Below, one piece after another: positions 8,722 through 18,736 of a stretch of DNA of 64,000 bases. Numbering within the stretch: position 1 is the stretch's first letter; every line of letters begins with the position of its first letter. Source of the stretch: Paenibacillus paridis (GTDB lineage Bacteria; Bacillota; Bacilli; Paenibacillales; Paenibacillaceae); contig NZ_VCIX01000088.1 of the NCBI RefSeq assembly GCF_006345825.1, positions 1 through 64,000 of the forward strand, read 5' to 3'. The notes beneath the pieces were generated by a model. It was not told where the DNA came from and made no database searches. It saw nothing but the letters and a program-made list of their open reading frames with translations. The translations under genes and the position numbers were made by a program.

Positions 8722-11700
8722 ATGAGTAACCGGATGAAACGTAGCATGTCTTTGGCATTGGCAGTATTCATGGTGGTTTATACCGTATTGGCAGGCTTGC
8801 CTGTCCAGCAAGCGAAGGCGGCGTCCATTGCGGAGCCGCAGGTATGGAAGTTCGACTTTGGCGCGGCACCTGCTCCGGCAGGCAGCACGGGAGGACCTGT
8901 AGCGGATGGTTTTATTGGGATTACGGGTACGACCCTGTATACGAGCGAGCTGGGCTATGGCCTGGATCAAAACCTCGCTTCACGCTATCGCGGGGCCGAG
9001 TCAACCGATCATCTGTTGAATGATTTTGTATTGGGAGGAAACAGCACGCCATTTACCTTTTCTGCCGATCTGCCTAATGGCAACTACAAAGTAACGCTCT
9101 ATTCAGGGGATTTGCTGCAAACGACCTCTACCTACAAAACAAAAGTAACCATCGAGAATGTGGCAAAGGATCCGATCAATTCCAGAAGAGCGGTCGAGAG
9201 CAAAAGCTACGACACAGCCGTAACGGATGGGCAATTGAATATTGTACTGACAGGCGATGCAACGTTTAGTATTTTGAACGGGGTCATCATTGAGCAAGTT
9301 CTCCCTTCAGCGCCGGAAGGGCTTATGCTGGCAAACATCAGTGCAGGCAGTGTATCGCTGCAATGGACGCCGGTATCCGATGCGCTTTATTACAATGTTT
9401 ACCGTGTAACTGGCAGCGGTGTGCCCAGCAGCCCAATCGCTGAACAGATCAGTGCTAGCAGCTATACCGATACGACCGTTAGCGTTGGAAACAGCTATCA
9501 TTATTATGTTTCTGCCGTTAATGCGTTCGGTCAGCAGTCCGCGCTCAGCGGGGCTAGCGAAGCAGCCACGATTCCAGATCCACAGGCGCCAGCAGTGCCT
9601 GCAGGATTAGCCGTAACGGAAGTTAATGCTGCTTCGACGGTGCTCACATGGCTAGCGGCAGCGGGGGCAGCGGAATATAAAATATTCCGTTCGGACGCGG
9701 CAGACGGCAATTTTGCTGAAATCGGCCAAGCAGCAGCATTGTCATTTACCGATGCTACTGCTGACACGGGAGTGCCGCAATATTACAAAATAAAAGCATT
9801 TAACGGGCAGGGTTCATCCGACTTCTCGGATTATGCGGTAAGCGCGGTATACGTGACGCCGGTTACGCTGCCAGAGGGGGATGTGAAGCGTTTCGATTTC
9901 GGTAAGGGGCCAGCAGAGGATGGTTATCTGGCCATTACCTCGGCCGTTGCCTATACTCCGGAGCGGAAATATGGCTTCACTGATCCGGCAAAAGTAAGCT
10001 TCATCGACCGCGGAACATCAGATGCGCTGCGCTCGGACTTCAGCATTGTGCAGGATACCGCCTTTAACGTAGATCTTCCGAACGGAGATTACACGGTGTC
10101 CCTGATTGCCGGAGATGCGAATGATATCACCGATATTTCCATTACAGTTGAGAGCATAGAGAAGGTGAAGCGGCTGGATGGGAATGCACCAAGGCCTGCA
10201 GGCGCTTATTTGGAAATGAGCTTCGATATCGCTTTAGTCGACGGTCAGATGAATTTCCAGTTCACAGGTACTGCGCCAAAAATTAATGCGCTTGTCATCA
10301 CCAAGAAAGCATCCCGTACGGCAGGCGAGCTGCCAACGGTGTATCTGGCGGGGGATTCTACCGTTCAAACCTATGATGCCTACTGGATCCCGCAAGCGGG
10401 CTGGGGACAGATGATTCCAAGATTTTTCACCGACAACGTCATCTTCAAAAATCACGCCATCGGTGGCCGCAGCACCAAAAACTTTATATCCGAGGGGCGG
10501 CTCGATGAAATTTTAAGAGCGATTAAGCCGGGAGATTATTTCCTTGTGCAATTCGGCCATAATGATGCCACGATCAGTGTACCGGACCGCTATGCGGCTC
10601 CAGCCGATTACAAAAATTATTTAAAGACGTACATTAACGGTGCAAGGCAGCGTGGAGCGACACCGATTCTCGTTACCCCGATGGGCAGACGCAGCTTTAA
10701 CGCTGAGACTGGGAAATTTAACGTCAGCTTTCCAGAGTACGTACAGGCGATGAAGGAAGTCGCCCAAGAGCTCGATGTAGATTTGGTTGACCTTAGCACG
10801 CTGAGCATTGCCTATTACGATTCCATTGGCCCTGCTGCGACGCTATCCGTGTTCTTACACACGCCTGCTGGCGTATATGGAGCGTTCCCAACGGGCTCTG
10901 CGGACGATACGCATTTCCAAGAGTATGGCGCGATTCAGCTGGCAAGGCTTCTCTCCGGAGGAATTAAAGAGCTTGATTTGCCGCTGGCGCAGTCCGTGAA
11001 GGAGATTGAAGTGCCTGCCGAAGTGCCAGCTAAGCCGACAGGCTTAATTGCAGGAAGCATCAGCAACGCGGGAGCGCTGCTCAAATGGGATGAAACGGCA
11101 TCTGCCGATATTTACAAGATATATCGCAAGCTCTCCTCCGAGCCCGACAGCGCATATGCGATGATTGGCACCTCAACGATTCCGACGCTTAATATGGGCG
11201 GATTAGTGGAAGGCGACAGTTATTACGTACACGTCACGGCCGTGAATGGAAAAGGGGAATCCGCCCCGTCCGATGCTGCTTACATTAAGACGAAGGCAGC
11301 CGTTTACAAATATGATTTTGGTCCAGTCGGCAGCGCAGTAGCCGAAGGGTATAACGAAGTCACGCGCAATACGATCTATACGCCAGAGCGGGGTTACGGC
11401 ATTACGGACAGCACCGGCATGATCGACCGTGACCGCGGTTCTGCCACAGATGCGCTGAGACGTGACTTTGTGGCCTATTTTGGGCAAAGCTATGAATTCA
11501 AAGTAGATTTGCCAAACGGCTATTATTCAGTCAAAACCTACACGGGAGACTGGATCGGCTCGACCAGAACGAATATTGTCATTGAAGGAAAGGATCAAGG
11601 GACGATTGCCTCCGGCAAAGAAAACATTGCCGAGCGGGTCTTCAATATGATCGCTGTGAAGGATGGCCAGCTGAATATGATCTTGAGCGGCCAGACAGCG

Positions 11701-14700
11701 CATTTGAACGGTGTGGAAATTACGCCATTAATGCTGGCGCCTACAAAGCTGGAGCTGAGCGACCTAGATTTGGCCGGCAATCCGGTCAAGGCGGAGCTTA
11801 CTTGGACAGGAGTTGCGGAAGCGGTAAAATATAAGGTTTACCGCAAAGCGACGGTCGCTGCAAGCGCCGAGCTGCTTGGCCAGACGACTGCGACGTCCTT
11901 TACGGATACGTCTGCGGATGTCGGCCTGGAGTACATCTATTCCGTAACAGCGATAGACAATACCGGCTTTGAATCGGTAGCTTCCAATGCGCTTAGCGTA
12001 TCCATGATCGACCCGGATGTTGCGAAAGCAGATATCCCAGAAGGATTAGCACTTACTGCGATTCACAAAAATGAGATTAGCTTCTCATGGAATGCGGTCT
12101 TGCAGGCGAGAATGTACAATATTTACCGCTCAGAGAAAGCGGATGGAGCGTATGTGTTAATCGGAAAATCGCCGATAGCCGCGTATACCGATACGACAGT
12201 GTTGACAACCATTCCGTATTTCTACAAAGTCGCTTCCGTGAACGAGGGAGGCATCTCCGAGCCATCCAGCTATTTGGAGACGCAGGCGGTGACGACGCTT
12301 GTACGCGCGATGGAATACTTGGATCGGTCGCCAGTAGCGATTAAAGCGGAGAGCGGCAACTATATCGGCTGGCGCATGCTGGGGCTTGATCCGGAGGAAA
12401 TCGGCTTCAACGTGTACCGTGACGGTGTGAAGCTGAACGGCGCTTTAATTACGGCGAGCACGAACTATGTGGATGCTGCTGGGACCGATTCTTCTTCGTA
12501 TCAGATTAAGTCGGTTTTGAACGGCGTCGAGCAGGCGGCAACAAGCAGCTTCGGCGTATGGCAAAAGCAATACAAATCAGTGCCGCTGCAGAAACCGGCA
12601 GATGACTATACGAAGGACGGTCAGCCGTATACGTATTCGGCTGGCGATGCTAGCGTTGGCGATCTCGATGGCGATGGACAGTACGAGATTGTGATGCTGT
12701 GGTCGCCATCGAACAGCAAGGACAATTCACAAGCGGGTTACACGGGCATTGTATATATGGACGCCTACAAGCTTGACGGTACGCGGCTGTGGCGCATTAA
12801 TCTCGGCCCGAACATTCGAGCGGGCGCGCACTACACTCAGTTTATGGTTTACGATCTCGACGGCGACGGACGTGCGGAAGTAACGTTCAAGACAGCAGAC
12901 GGCACCATTGATGGAACAGGCAAAGCTATTGGCGATCCAAGCAAGGACTATCGGAACAGCACAGGATACATTTTGCTTGGCAACGAGTATTTGACTGTAT
13001 TTGAAGGTGCGACTGGCAAAGCGCTGGCGACAACCGATTATGATCCGCCGCGCGGCGACGTCGCTGCATGGGGAGATGCTTACGGCAACCGGGTAGACCG
13101 TTTTCTGGCGGCAGTAGCCTACCTCGACGGCGAGCATCCGAGCTTGATTTTCAGCAGAGGGTATTACACGCGCACCGTGCTGGCAGCCTACGATTACCGG
13201 GAGGGGCAGCTTACCAAAAGATGGGTGTTTGACTCGAATGAAGAGGGGTACGGCTCCTATGCGGGTCAAGGAAACCATAATTTATCGGTAGGCGATTCCG
13301 ATGGCGACGGCAAGGACGAGATTCATTTTGGCGCGATGGGGATCGATGATAATGGCAAGCCGCTATATAATACGGGGCTGGGGCATGGCGATGCGATGCA
13401 CTTTGGCGATCTGGATCCGGAGCGTCCGGGCCTTGAAATATTTGCGGTGCAGGAGCATTCTGATTCTCCGTACGGCATGGATCTGAAGGATGCGCGAACG
13501 GGCGAGATCATTTGGGGAGTCCATACGGGCGTGGATACGGGACGCGGGATGTCCGCAGACCTTGATCCCCGTTACCCCGGTGAGGAAATGTGGAGTGCAA
13601 ACATTGTAAACGCCGAGCATATCCAAGTAACTGGATTATACAGCGTGAAAGGCGAAAAAATTACGTCCAGCATTCCGAGCTCGACCAATTTTGGCGTATG
13701 GTGGGACGGCGACCTGCTCCGCGAGCTGCAAGATTACAACCGTATCGATAAATGGGATTATGAAAATAACAAAACGGTAAACATACTAACAGCCGTGGGC
13801 TCAGCTACGAACAATTCGACCAAAGCGAACTCTAGCCTGCAGGCTGACCTGTTCGGAGATTGGCGCGAGGAAGTGATGTGGCGTTCAGAGGACAGCATGG
13901 AATTTAGAATTTATTCGACCGTAGATGAAACGGATTACCGCATTCGCACGCTGATGCATGATCCGATTTACCGACTTGGAGTTGCTTGGCAAAATGTCAG
14001 CTACAACCAGCCACCGCACCCGAGCTTTTTCTTGGGCCACGGCATGGCGCTGCCGGCAGCGCCTAGCATCAGTTATGTTCGTCCTCTCGTTGCTGCAATT
14101 ACGGTAACGGCAGCTGACAATGCGGATTCCGTTGCGGCCGGCAGCACGCTGCAATTTACTGCGGAAGTTTATGGGGATGCCTCCATAAATAAAACGGTAA
14201 CTTGGACTGTTTCACATGTGGATGGAAGCCCTACCCAACTAGCAGCGATCGGACCGGACGGGGTGCTTCAGACGTTAGCGGAAGGTGAAATTAAAGTCAC
14301 GGCAACGGCTATTGACGGCTCGCTCGTCAAAGGGGAGAAGCTAATTAAGATTACGGCCGAGGCGGTTGCGACGCCAACGCCAACGCCGTCCGAGACGCCA
14401 ACAGCAACCCCGTCGCCAGCGCCGTCCGAGACACCAATAGCGACCCCGTCGCCAGCGCCGTCCGAGACGCCAACAGCAACCCCGTCGCCAGCGCCGTCCG
14501 AGACGCCAATAGCGACCCCGTCGCCAGCTGCAACGCCAGGCTCGCCATCATCGGCGCCAGCGACCAATATAGTGACTGTCGCAGCCATCACTGCGAACGG
14601 TAAAGCAAGCGCGGCAGTCGATGCCGCTAAGCTTCAACAAGCCATTCAAGCAGCGAGCAATCAGTTAGTTGTTATTCAGATAAACGCTGCTGATACCGCC

Positions 14701-15714
14701 CAAGAGGTGGAGGTCAGCATTCCTGGGGCAGCCATAGCGAGTCTTGCTGCGAAGGGGCCATTGCGTTTATCGCTCGAAACGGGCTCCGCCACGTTTACCT
14801 TCTCAGCAGAGGCGCTGCAAGCAGCAGCTGGGGCAGCTTCTGGCGATTGGAAGCTAACCGTGCAGCGCGTCGAGGCTTCCGCTTTATCTGACGAGGTGCG
14901 CAAGCAGGTCGGCGATGCGGCTGTATATGATTTTCAGCTCATGGTTGGAGGTCAACAAATAAGCCAATTCTCAGGTGGCAAGCATGCGGTTGAAGTCACG
15001 CTTCCTTATGTGCTGAAATCAGGCGAGAAGGCTGGCAATGTCGTCGTTTATTACATCTCGGATGATGGCAAGCTGGAAGTGGTTCGAAATGCGAAATATG
15101 ATGCGAAGGCAGGCTTAGTTACCTTCAAAACGAATCATTTCAGCTACTATGCGAGCCAGCACGCTGCTCCGAAATTCGTAGATTTGCAGCAAGCGGCATG
15201 GGCGATAGACCCTATCGAGGCCTTGGCTGCACGTCAAGTAATCGAAGGGTACGAGAATGGAAGCTTCCGTCCGAATGTCCAGGTGACCAGGGCAGCATTT
15301 GTAAAAATGCTCATGCTTGCGCTGGAACTGGAAGAGAATGAAACATCGAGCAGCTTCACCGATGTCCAGCAAGGGGCTTGGTATGCCGGTCCGATTGCTG
15401 CCGCTGAGCGGCTTGGCATCGTGAAAGGGAAATCGGACGGGACCTTTGGAGTCAACGACTTCATTACGCGTCAGGATATGGCCGTCATGGCCCACCGTGC
15501 TGCGGCACTCGCGAATATTACGCTAGCAGGAAGCGGTGGAGAAGCTTTTGCCGATCAAGCAGCTATTGCGGATTATGCGGTCAAAGCTGTTCAAGATATG
15601 CAGGCTGCAGGTATTCTGAACGGAATGGCTAATCAGTCATTCGTGCCTGATGGCCTCTCGACCAGAGCGCAGGCAGCGAAAGTCATCTATTCTATTTTGA
15701 GCAAGCAGGAGTAA
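8722..15714 (+). CDS. S-layer-anchored rhamnogalacturonan esterase-lyase (CE12-like + PL11-like + SLH)
   Basis: This 2330-residue exoenzyme should deacetylate and cleave rhamnogalacturonan I at the cell surface. Order: signal peptide (ending QQAKAA); three FDFG...YTxExxYG galactose-binding-like modules at about 41-195, 388-530 and 861-1003; five Fn3-like domains (about 194-376, 767-857, 1006-1190); an SGNH esterase at about 535-760 with GDST, GGRS, GHND and DTHF blocks; a PL11-type propeller at about 1192-1790 with calcium-type DxDGDG motifs (GDLDGDGQYEI, YDLDGDGRAEV, GDSDGDGKDEI); a Big-like domain; a TPSPAPSETP linker at 1882-1946; and three SLH repeats at 2152-2330. I chose ATG 8722 (GAAGGGG upstream); an upstream in-frame ATG at 8584 would hide the signal peptide. 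The YesM/YesN uptake operon is 5 kb downstream. Confidence 0.88.
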   Translation: MSNRMKRSMSLALAVFMVVYTVLAGLPVQQAKAASIAEPQVWKFDFGAAPAPAGSTGGPVADGFIGITGTTLYTSELGYGLDQNLASRYRGAESTDHLLNDFVLGGNSTPFTFSADLPNGNYKVTLYSGDLLQTTSTYKTKVTIENVAKDPINSRRAVESKSYDTAVTDGQLNIVLTGDATFSILNGVIIEQVLPSAPEGLMLANISAGSVSLQWTPVSDALYYNVYRVTGSGVPSSPIAEQISASSYTDTTVSVGNSYHYYVSAVNAFGQQSALSGASEAATIPDPQAPAVPAGLAVTEVNAASTVLTWLAAAGAAEYKIFRSDAADGNFAEIGQAAALSFTDATADTGVPQYYKIKAFNGQGSSDFSDYAVSAVYVTPVTLPEGDVKRFDFGKGPAEDGYLAITSAVAYTPERKYGFTDPAKVSFIDRGTSDALRSDFSIVQDTAFNVDLPNGDYTVSLIAGDANDITDISITVESIEKVKRLDGNAPRPAGAYLEMSFDIALVDGQMNFQFTGTAPKINALVITKKASRTAGELPTVYLAGDSTVQTYDAYWIPQAGWGQMIPRFFTDNVIFKNHAIGGRSTKNFISEGRLDEILRAIKPGDYFLVQFGHNDATISVPDRYAAPADYKNYLKTYINGARQRGATPILVTPMGRRSFNAETGKFNVSFPEYVQAMKEVAQELDVDLVDLSTLSIAYYDSIGPAATLSVFLHTPAGVYGAFPTGSADDTHFQEYGAIQLARLLSGGIKELDLPLAQSVKEIEVPAEVPAKPTGLIAGSISNAGALLKWDETASADIYKIYRKLSSEPDSAYAMIGTSTIPTLNMGGLVEGDSYYVHVTAVNGKGESAPSDAAYIKTKAAVYKYDFGPVGSAVAEGYNEVTRNTIYTPERGYGITDSTGMIDRDRGSATDALRRDFVAYFGQSYEFKVDLPNGYYSVKTYTGDWIGSTRTNIVIEGKDQGTIASGKENIAERVFNMIAVKDGQLNMILSGQTAHLNGVEITPLMLAPTKLELSDLDLAGNPVKAELTWTGVAEAVKYKVYRKATVAASAELLGQTTATSFTDTSADVGLEYIYSVTAIDNTGFESVASNALSVSMIDPDVAKADIPEGLALTAIHKNEISFSWNAVLQARMYNIYRSEKADGAYVLIGKSPIAAYTDTTVLTTIPYFYKVASVNEGGISEPSSYLETQAVTTLVRAMEYLDRSPVAIKAESGNYIGWRMLGLDPEEIGFNVYRDGVKLNGALITASTNYVDAAGTDSSSYQIKSVLNGVEQAATSSFGVWQKQYKSVPLQKPADDYTKDGQPYTYSAGDASVGDLDGDGQYEIVMLWSPSNSKDNSQAGYTGIVYMDAYKLDGTRLWRINLGPNIRAGAHYTQFMVYDLDGDGRAEVTFKTADGTIDGTGKAIGDPSKDYRNSTGYILLGNEYLTVFEGATGKALATTDYDPPRGDVAAWGDAYGNRVDRFLAAVAYLDGEHPSLIFSRGYYTRTVLAAYDYREGQLTKRWVFDSNEEGYGSYAGQGNHNLSVGDSDGDGKDEIHFGAMGIDDNGKPLYNTGLGHGDAMHFGDLDPERPGLEIFAVQEHSDSPYGMDLKDARTGEIIWGVHTGVDTGRGMSADLDPRYPGEEMWSANIVNAEHIQVTGLYSVKGEKITSSIPSSTNFGVWWDGDLLRELQDYNRIDKWDYENNKTVNILTAVGSATNNSTKANSSLQADLFGDWREEVMWRSEDSMEFRIYSTVDETDYRIRTLMHDPIYRLGVAWQNVSYNQPPHPSFFLGHGMALPAAPSISYVRPLVAAITVTAADNADSVAAGSTLQFTAEVYGDASINKTVTWTVSHVDGSPTQLAAIGPDGVLQTLAEGEIKVTATAIDGSLVKGEKLIKITAEAVATPTPTPSETPTATPSPAPSETPIATPSPAPSETPTATPSPAPSETPIATPSPAATPGSPSSAPATNIVTVAAITANGKASAAVDAAKLQQAIQAASNQLVVIQINAADTAQEVEVSIPGAAIASLAAKGPLRLSLETGSATFTFSAEALQAAAGAASGDWKLTVQRVEASALSDEVRKQVGDAAVYDFQLMVGGQQISQFSGGKHAVEVTLPYVLKSGEKAGNVVVYYISDDGKLEVVRNAKYDAKAGLVTFKTNHFSYYASQHAAPKFVDLQQAAWAIDPIEALAARQVIEGYENGSFRPNVQVTRAAFVKMLMLALELEENETSSSFTDVQQGAWYAGPIAAAERLGIVKGKSDGTFGVNDFITRQDMAVMAHRAAALANITLAGSGGEAFADQAAIADYAVKAVQDMQAAGILNGMANQSFVPDGLSTRAQAAKVIYSILSKQE

Positions 15715-16079
15715 ATCAAGAAGTGAAGTAATCTTATAGCCGGTTGAAAAAGCTTGCTTTAAATTGGTTGATGTGCCTTTGGAGAGGAATTGTTGTTCCG
15801 TGCGATTCTATTACCTTAGAAGATTGATAGAACGCTGTAGCCTGTATTGACCCATCTGATTGTATATTGATACGAGGAAGTGTTCTTCAAGGTTTACCGG
15901 TCCTACAATTGTACAGAAGAACATAGAAGCCGCGTCTACACTGTATGCCCGAAAACCATTTAAAAGGTGCCTATACTACAGATTAACCGTGAAGGGATGA
16001 ACCTTTACGGTTTTTTTGTTAGTGGCATTTCGTTATAACTGCGGCTCCTTCTGGCTTGTGAAATCTCATGTAAGAAAGA
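15715..16079. other. Gene-free gap with terminator
   Basis: The 474 bases between the SLH enzyme and the nucleosidase-like gene hold no supported reading frame. The only structures I see are the terminator at 15985-16018 and the promoter at 16080-16107. Confidence 0.6.
15985..16018 (+). terminator. Rho-independent terminator
   Basis: CCGTGAAGG and CCTTTACGG pair (one G-T) around GATGAA, followed by seven T. It lies 270 bases after the surface enzyme gene and 170 before the next gene. Confidence 0.8.
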
Positions 16080-16107
16080 TTGACAAAAAATTTAAATATG
16101 TCATAAT
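16080..16107 (+). promoter_or_regulatory. Sigma-A-like promoter for the phosphorylase-fusion gene
   Basis: TTGACA (16080-16085), 16-base AT-rich spacer, CATAAT (16102-16107), 82 bases before the ATG. The gene therefore appears to be expressed on its own. Confidence 0.55.
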
Positions 16108-16188
16108 GAATTTATCAAAACGATATTAATAAAAGTTTTATGAATAAACTATTTAGAGAGAGCAGTGACAACATAAGGAGGTCTGTCT

Positions 16189-18246
16189 ATGAATTCTTTT
16201 TCACAGCTATTACAAGAGCGGTTTCCTAATTTGGAGCCAGCTAATGTTCCTATTGAAAGCCAACGGCAAGAGCTGAGCAGCTTATATGATAGACTTTTGA
16301 CTGGTCCAACTACGAATATATATGACAGGATCAATCAATTGGAGCAGTTTCTCGATTATTTTTCGGATTTTGCTGGTATGGAGGAGGCCGAAAGCCAGAA
16401 ACATTTGTTGCGCTCCTTGTTGTCTACACAAATTTCTCTTATAACCGGCTATGAATACCTCGATGATCTAGTAATGAGTATTGTTCAAAAATATGAACTT
16501 CAAGAGCTTTATTTATTAGAAGCATTAACGCATTATCGGAATGTTCGTTATGACGGCTTTTATTACTCTAAATATGTAAAAGAACTTTTGGATATTTACA
16601 GCAATTATAAGGACAATTTATACGGCTATGATCATCTTTTTGTCGACGCGCTATACAGTCATCTAGTAGGTTTGGGAGATTCGGAGATTGGCTATGAGTT
16701 TGGCGGATTGGAAACGGTCCGCAAGCATATACATATTTTAGATAATGCATTGATTAAGCTGTTACTCCAAAAATATGAGAAATCTTCCGTACAAAACTTT
16801 CCCTTCGGCTGGAGCTATTTGGGAAATGCGGTCTGGGAAAAGCAAATTAAAACGATTATTGATTCCTCCAGCTTGGATGCCAACTCCAAAACGCAGTTCC
16901 TGTATTATTATTTGCAGAGCTTTACATATAAAACGGTTATCGTACAAACCTTGTATGCAAGCCTTTCTCATCAACTAAAGGAGCACTATGATTCAGTTAT
17001 AAGCTCGGTCGAAACGTTAAGACATTTCTTTAAGATTGATTTCAAGCATAAGACTGATGAGAGCAAAGATATTGAGTTAATAATGCAGTCAGATGAAGCC
17101 AATCAATTGACAAAGTATACGTTGAAAAGAGCTGATACGACTGTGAGCGATTATTCCATCACCCAGTTGTTCACAGGATCAGAGATTCGGATTACGTATA
17201 AATTTGGGCAGGTGGAAAATTATGAGCGCTTCGTTTACCGTCCGCATGAAACGGTCTCAATTCAAGGGCTTCATAAAATGCTTGAAGAGAAACTAGAGGA
17301 TTTCGCGGCACGCTTTTTTGCTTTTATCGCAGAAGACAAGGTCGAAGAACAGCCTGTGCAGCAAGCTCCTTTCATAGCAAAACGCTACGATATTGCCGTT
17401 GTGTGTGCCATGAGATCTGAGCTTGAAGGGCTAAGGAGCGTTGCAAGCGATTGGGAGCTGCTGACGGATCAGCCTGCGAGCACCGATTCAACAACAAATT
17501 ATTACAGTTGCAATTTCCGGGATCAGTCCGGCAAGGAAGTTCGGGTGGTGGCAGCATGCTGTCATCAGAAGGGAATGGCTGCTACAGCCACGCTTTCAAC
17601 CAAGCTGATTACATTATTCCAGCCGGAGTATCTGGTGATGACGGGAATCGCAGCAGGTATTCGCAAATCGGTGTTAAAAGAGGGCTCGGAAGGCCCTCGC
17701 TCTATGGAAGAGGTGAAATTGGGGGACATTCTGGTGGTCACGGTTACATGGGATCATGGCAGTGGCAAAATAACAACGGATAACGGAAGCTCGAATTTTC
17801 TCCCTGCGCCTAATCCGATAAATTTGCAGCCGAGAATACGCTCCAAAATTGAGCTGCTTGCTGCGGATTCAGCCTTACTGGAACAGATCAGGGAGGATTG
17901 GGACCGCAATGAGCAGTTGAATCTGAAAAACAAGACAGGCCCCGCAGGTCTGGCTATACATTGTGGACCGATGCTGTCGGGAGCCGCTGTATTGGCGAAT
18001 AAGGATGCAATTGAGGGAATCAAGAAGCAGCATAAAGATTTGATCGGAATAGATATGGAAAGCTACAGCGTTTTTTATGCAGCCGAAAATAGTCCAGGCG
18101 TTCAACCCAAGGTGTTTGTGCTCAAGTCTGTGAGCGATTATGCGGATGAGCATAAAAATGATGAGCTGCAAGCCTATGCAGCGTATACAAGTGCCGCAAC
18201 GCTTAAAGCGTTAGCTTTGAATTTTATGGATTATGAACAAAAATAG
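16189..18246 (+). CDS. Unknown N-terminal region fused to a nucleoside phosphorylase/nucleosidase domain
   Basis: The 685-residue protein has two parts. Residues 1-395 are helical, rich in Tyr and Leu, and match nothing I recognise; a YDRINQLEQFLDYFSDF helix and repeated YYYLQSFTYK-type helices suggest an all-alpha sensor or scaffold. From about 398 a PNP/MTAN-fold domain begins (YDIAVVCAMRSELEGL), with MTGIAAGIR (about 483), GPMLSGAAVLANKDAI (593), the substrate-binding GIDMESY (619) and the catalytic aspartate motif SVSDYADE (644). Housekeeping MTA/SAH nucleosidases are about 230 residues and lack such an N-terminus. Fused PNP domains serve as nucleotide-destroying effectors in several anti-phage systems, so a defence role is inferred. 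The gene has its own promoter, an AAGGAGG site, no operon partner and visibly lower GC than its neighbours. Confidence 0.8.
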   Translation: MNSFSQLLQERFPNLEPANVPIESQRQELSSLYDRLLTGPTTNIYDRINQLEQFLDYFSDFAGMEEAESQKHLLRSLLSTQISLITGYEYLDDLVMSIVQKYELQELYLLEALTHYRNVRYDGFYYSKYVKELLDIYSNYKDNLYGYDHLFVDALYSHLVGLGDSEIGYEFGGLETVRKHIHILDNALIKLLLQKYEKSSVQNFPFGWSYLGNAVWEKQIKTIIDSSSLDANSKTQFLYYYLQSFTYKTVIVQTLYASLSHQLKEHYDSVISSVETLRHFFKIDFKHKTDESKDIELIMQSDEANQLTKYTLKRADTTVSDYSITQLFTGSEIRITYKFGQVENYERFVYRPHETVSIQGLHKMLEEKLEDFAARFFAFIAEDKVEEQPVQQAPFIAKRYDIAVVCAMRSELEGLRSVASDWELLTDQPASTDSTTNYYSCNFRDQSGKEVRVVAACCHQKGMAATATLSTKLITLFQPEYLVMTGIAAGIRKSVLKEGSEGPRSMEEVKLGDILVVTVTWDHGSGKITTDNGSSNFLPAPNPINLQPRIRSKIELLAADSALLEQIREDWDRNEQLNLKNKTGPAGLAIHCGPMLSGAAVLANKDAIEGIKKQHKDLIGIDMESYSVFYAAENSPGVQPKVFVLKSVSDYADEHKNDELQAYAAYTSAATLKALALNFMDYEQK

Positions 18247-18337
18247 CTTTCGTTGAAGAACAATGAAAAAGTAGCGAATTAGAGCAAGCATGCAGTTGAT
18301 TCCTGTGTGGGAAAGCAACTGGATCGGGTGGGCTTTG

Positions 18338-18512
18338 CTATCCTGCACAATTGCATGAACTTTAAGACCATTGCTGCCTTTGGCGGAACTATCCTGCAAA
18401 TTTGCAATAATTTAATGCATTAACGGCCAATTTGTCTTGAAATTGGGTTTTTATATTGTACGAAATGCAGGATAGCGCACCCGGCTAATGGTAAAACAGC
18501 TTCTATCCTGCA
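18338..18512. repeat. Cluster of TGCAGGATAG dispersed repeats
   Basis: The 490-base gap 18247-18736 has no supported gene. It contains four copies of TGCAGGATAG: three inverted (CTATCCTGCA at 18338, 18389, 18503) and one direct (18466). Flanking bases are also partly kept; the reverse of the first copy reads GTTCATGCAATTGTGCAGGA, close to the GTTAATGCCAAAGTGCAGGA seen at 49.9 kb. These are members of one intergenic family. Confidence 0.65.
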
Positions 18513-18736
18513 AATGTACACTATAGCTATTAGCGTCAACGAGGCAACTGCATCAAGGCTAAGCTTCACCATACGCAAAATGGACCTTAGAATCCTCCTC
18601 GTTCAGGAGGGGGAGGTATTGAAAGATTGTTCATTGGTGTGGTGTCTAAAAAGAATACAACAATCACTTGTATCGGTATTCCCGCTTTGTTCCGAAACAT
18701 AGGAGCTGAACGGTTATGGGGATTTTTTAGGATTAG

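Noticed and set aside
14368..14560. Short tandem repeat in the surface enzyme as an independent element
   Set aside because: It encodes an in-frame TPSPAPSETP linker, ordinary for multidomain exoenzymes.
16189..18246. Housekeeping MTA/SAH nucleosidase
   Set aside because: The C-terminal domain is of that fold, but the protein is three times too long and contains an extra 395-residue region.
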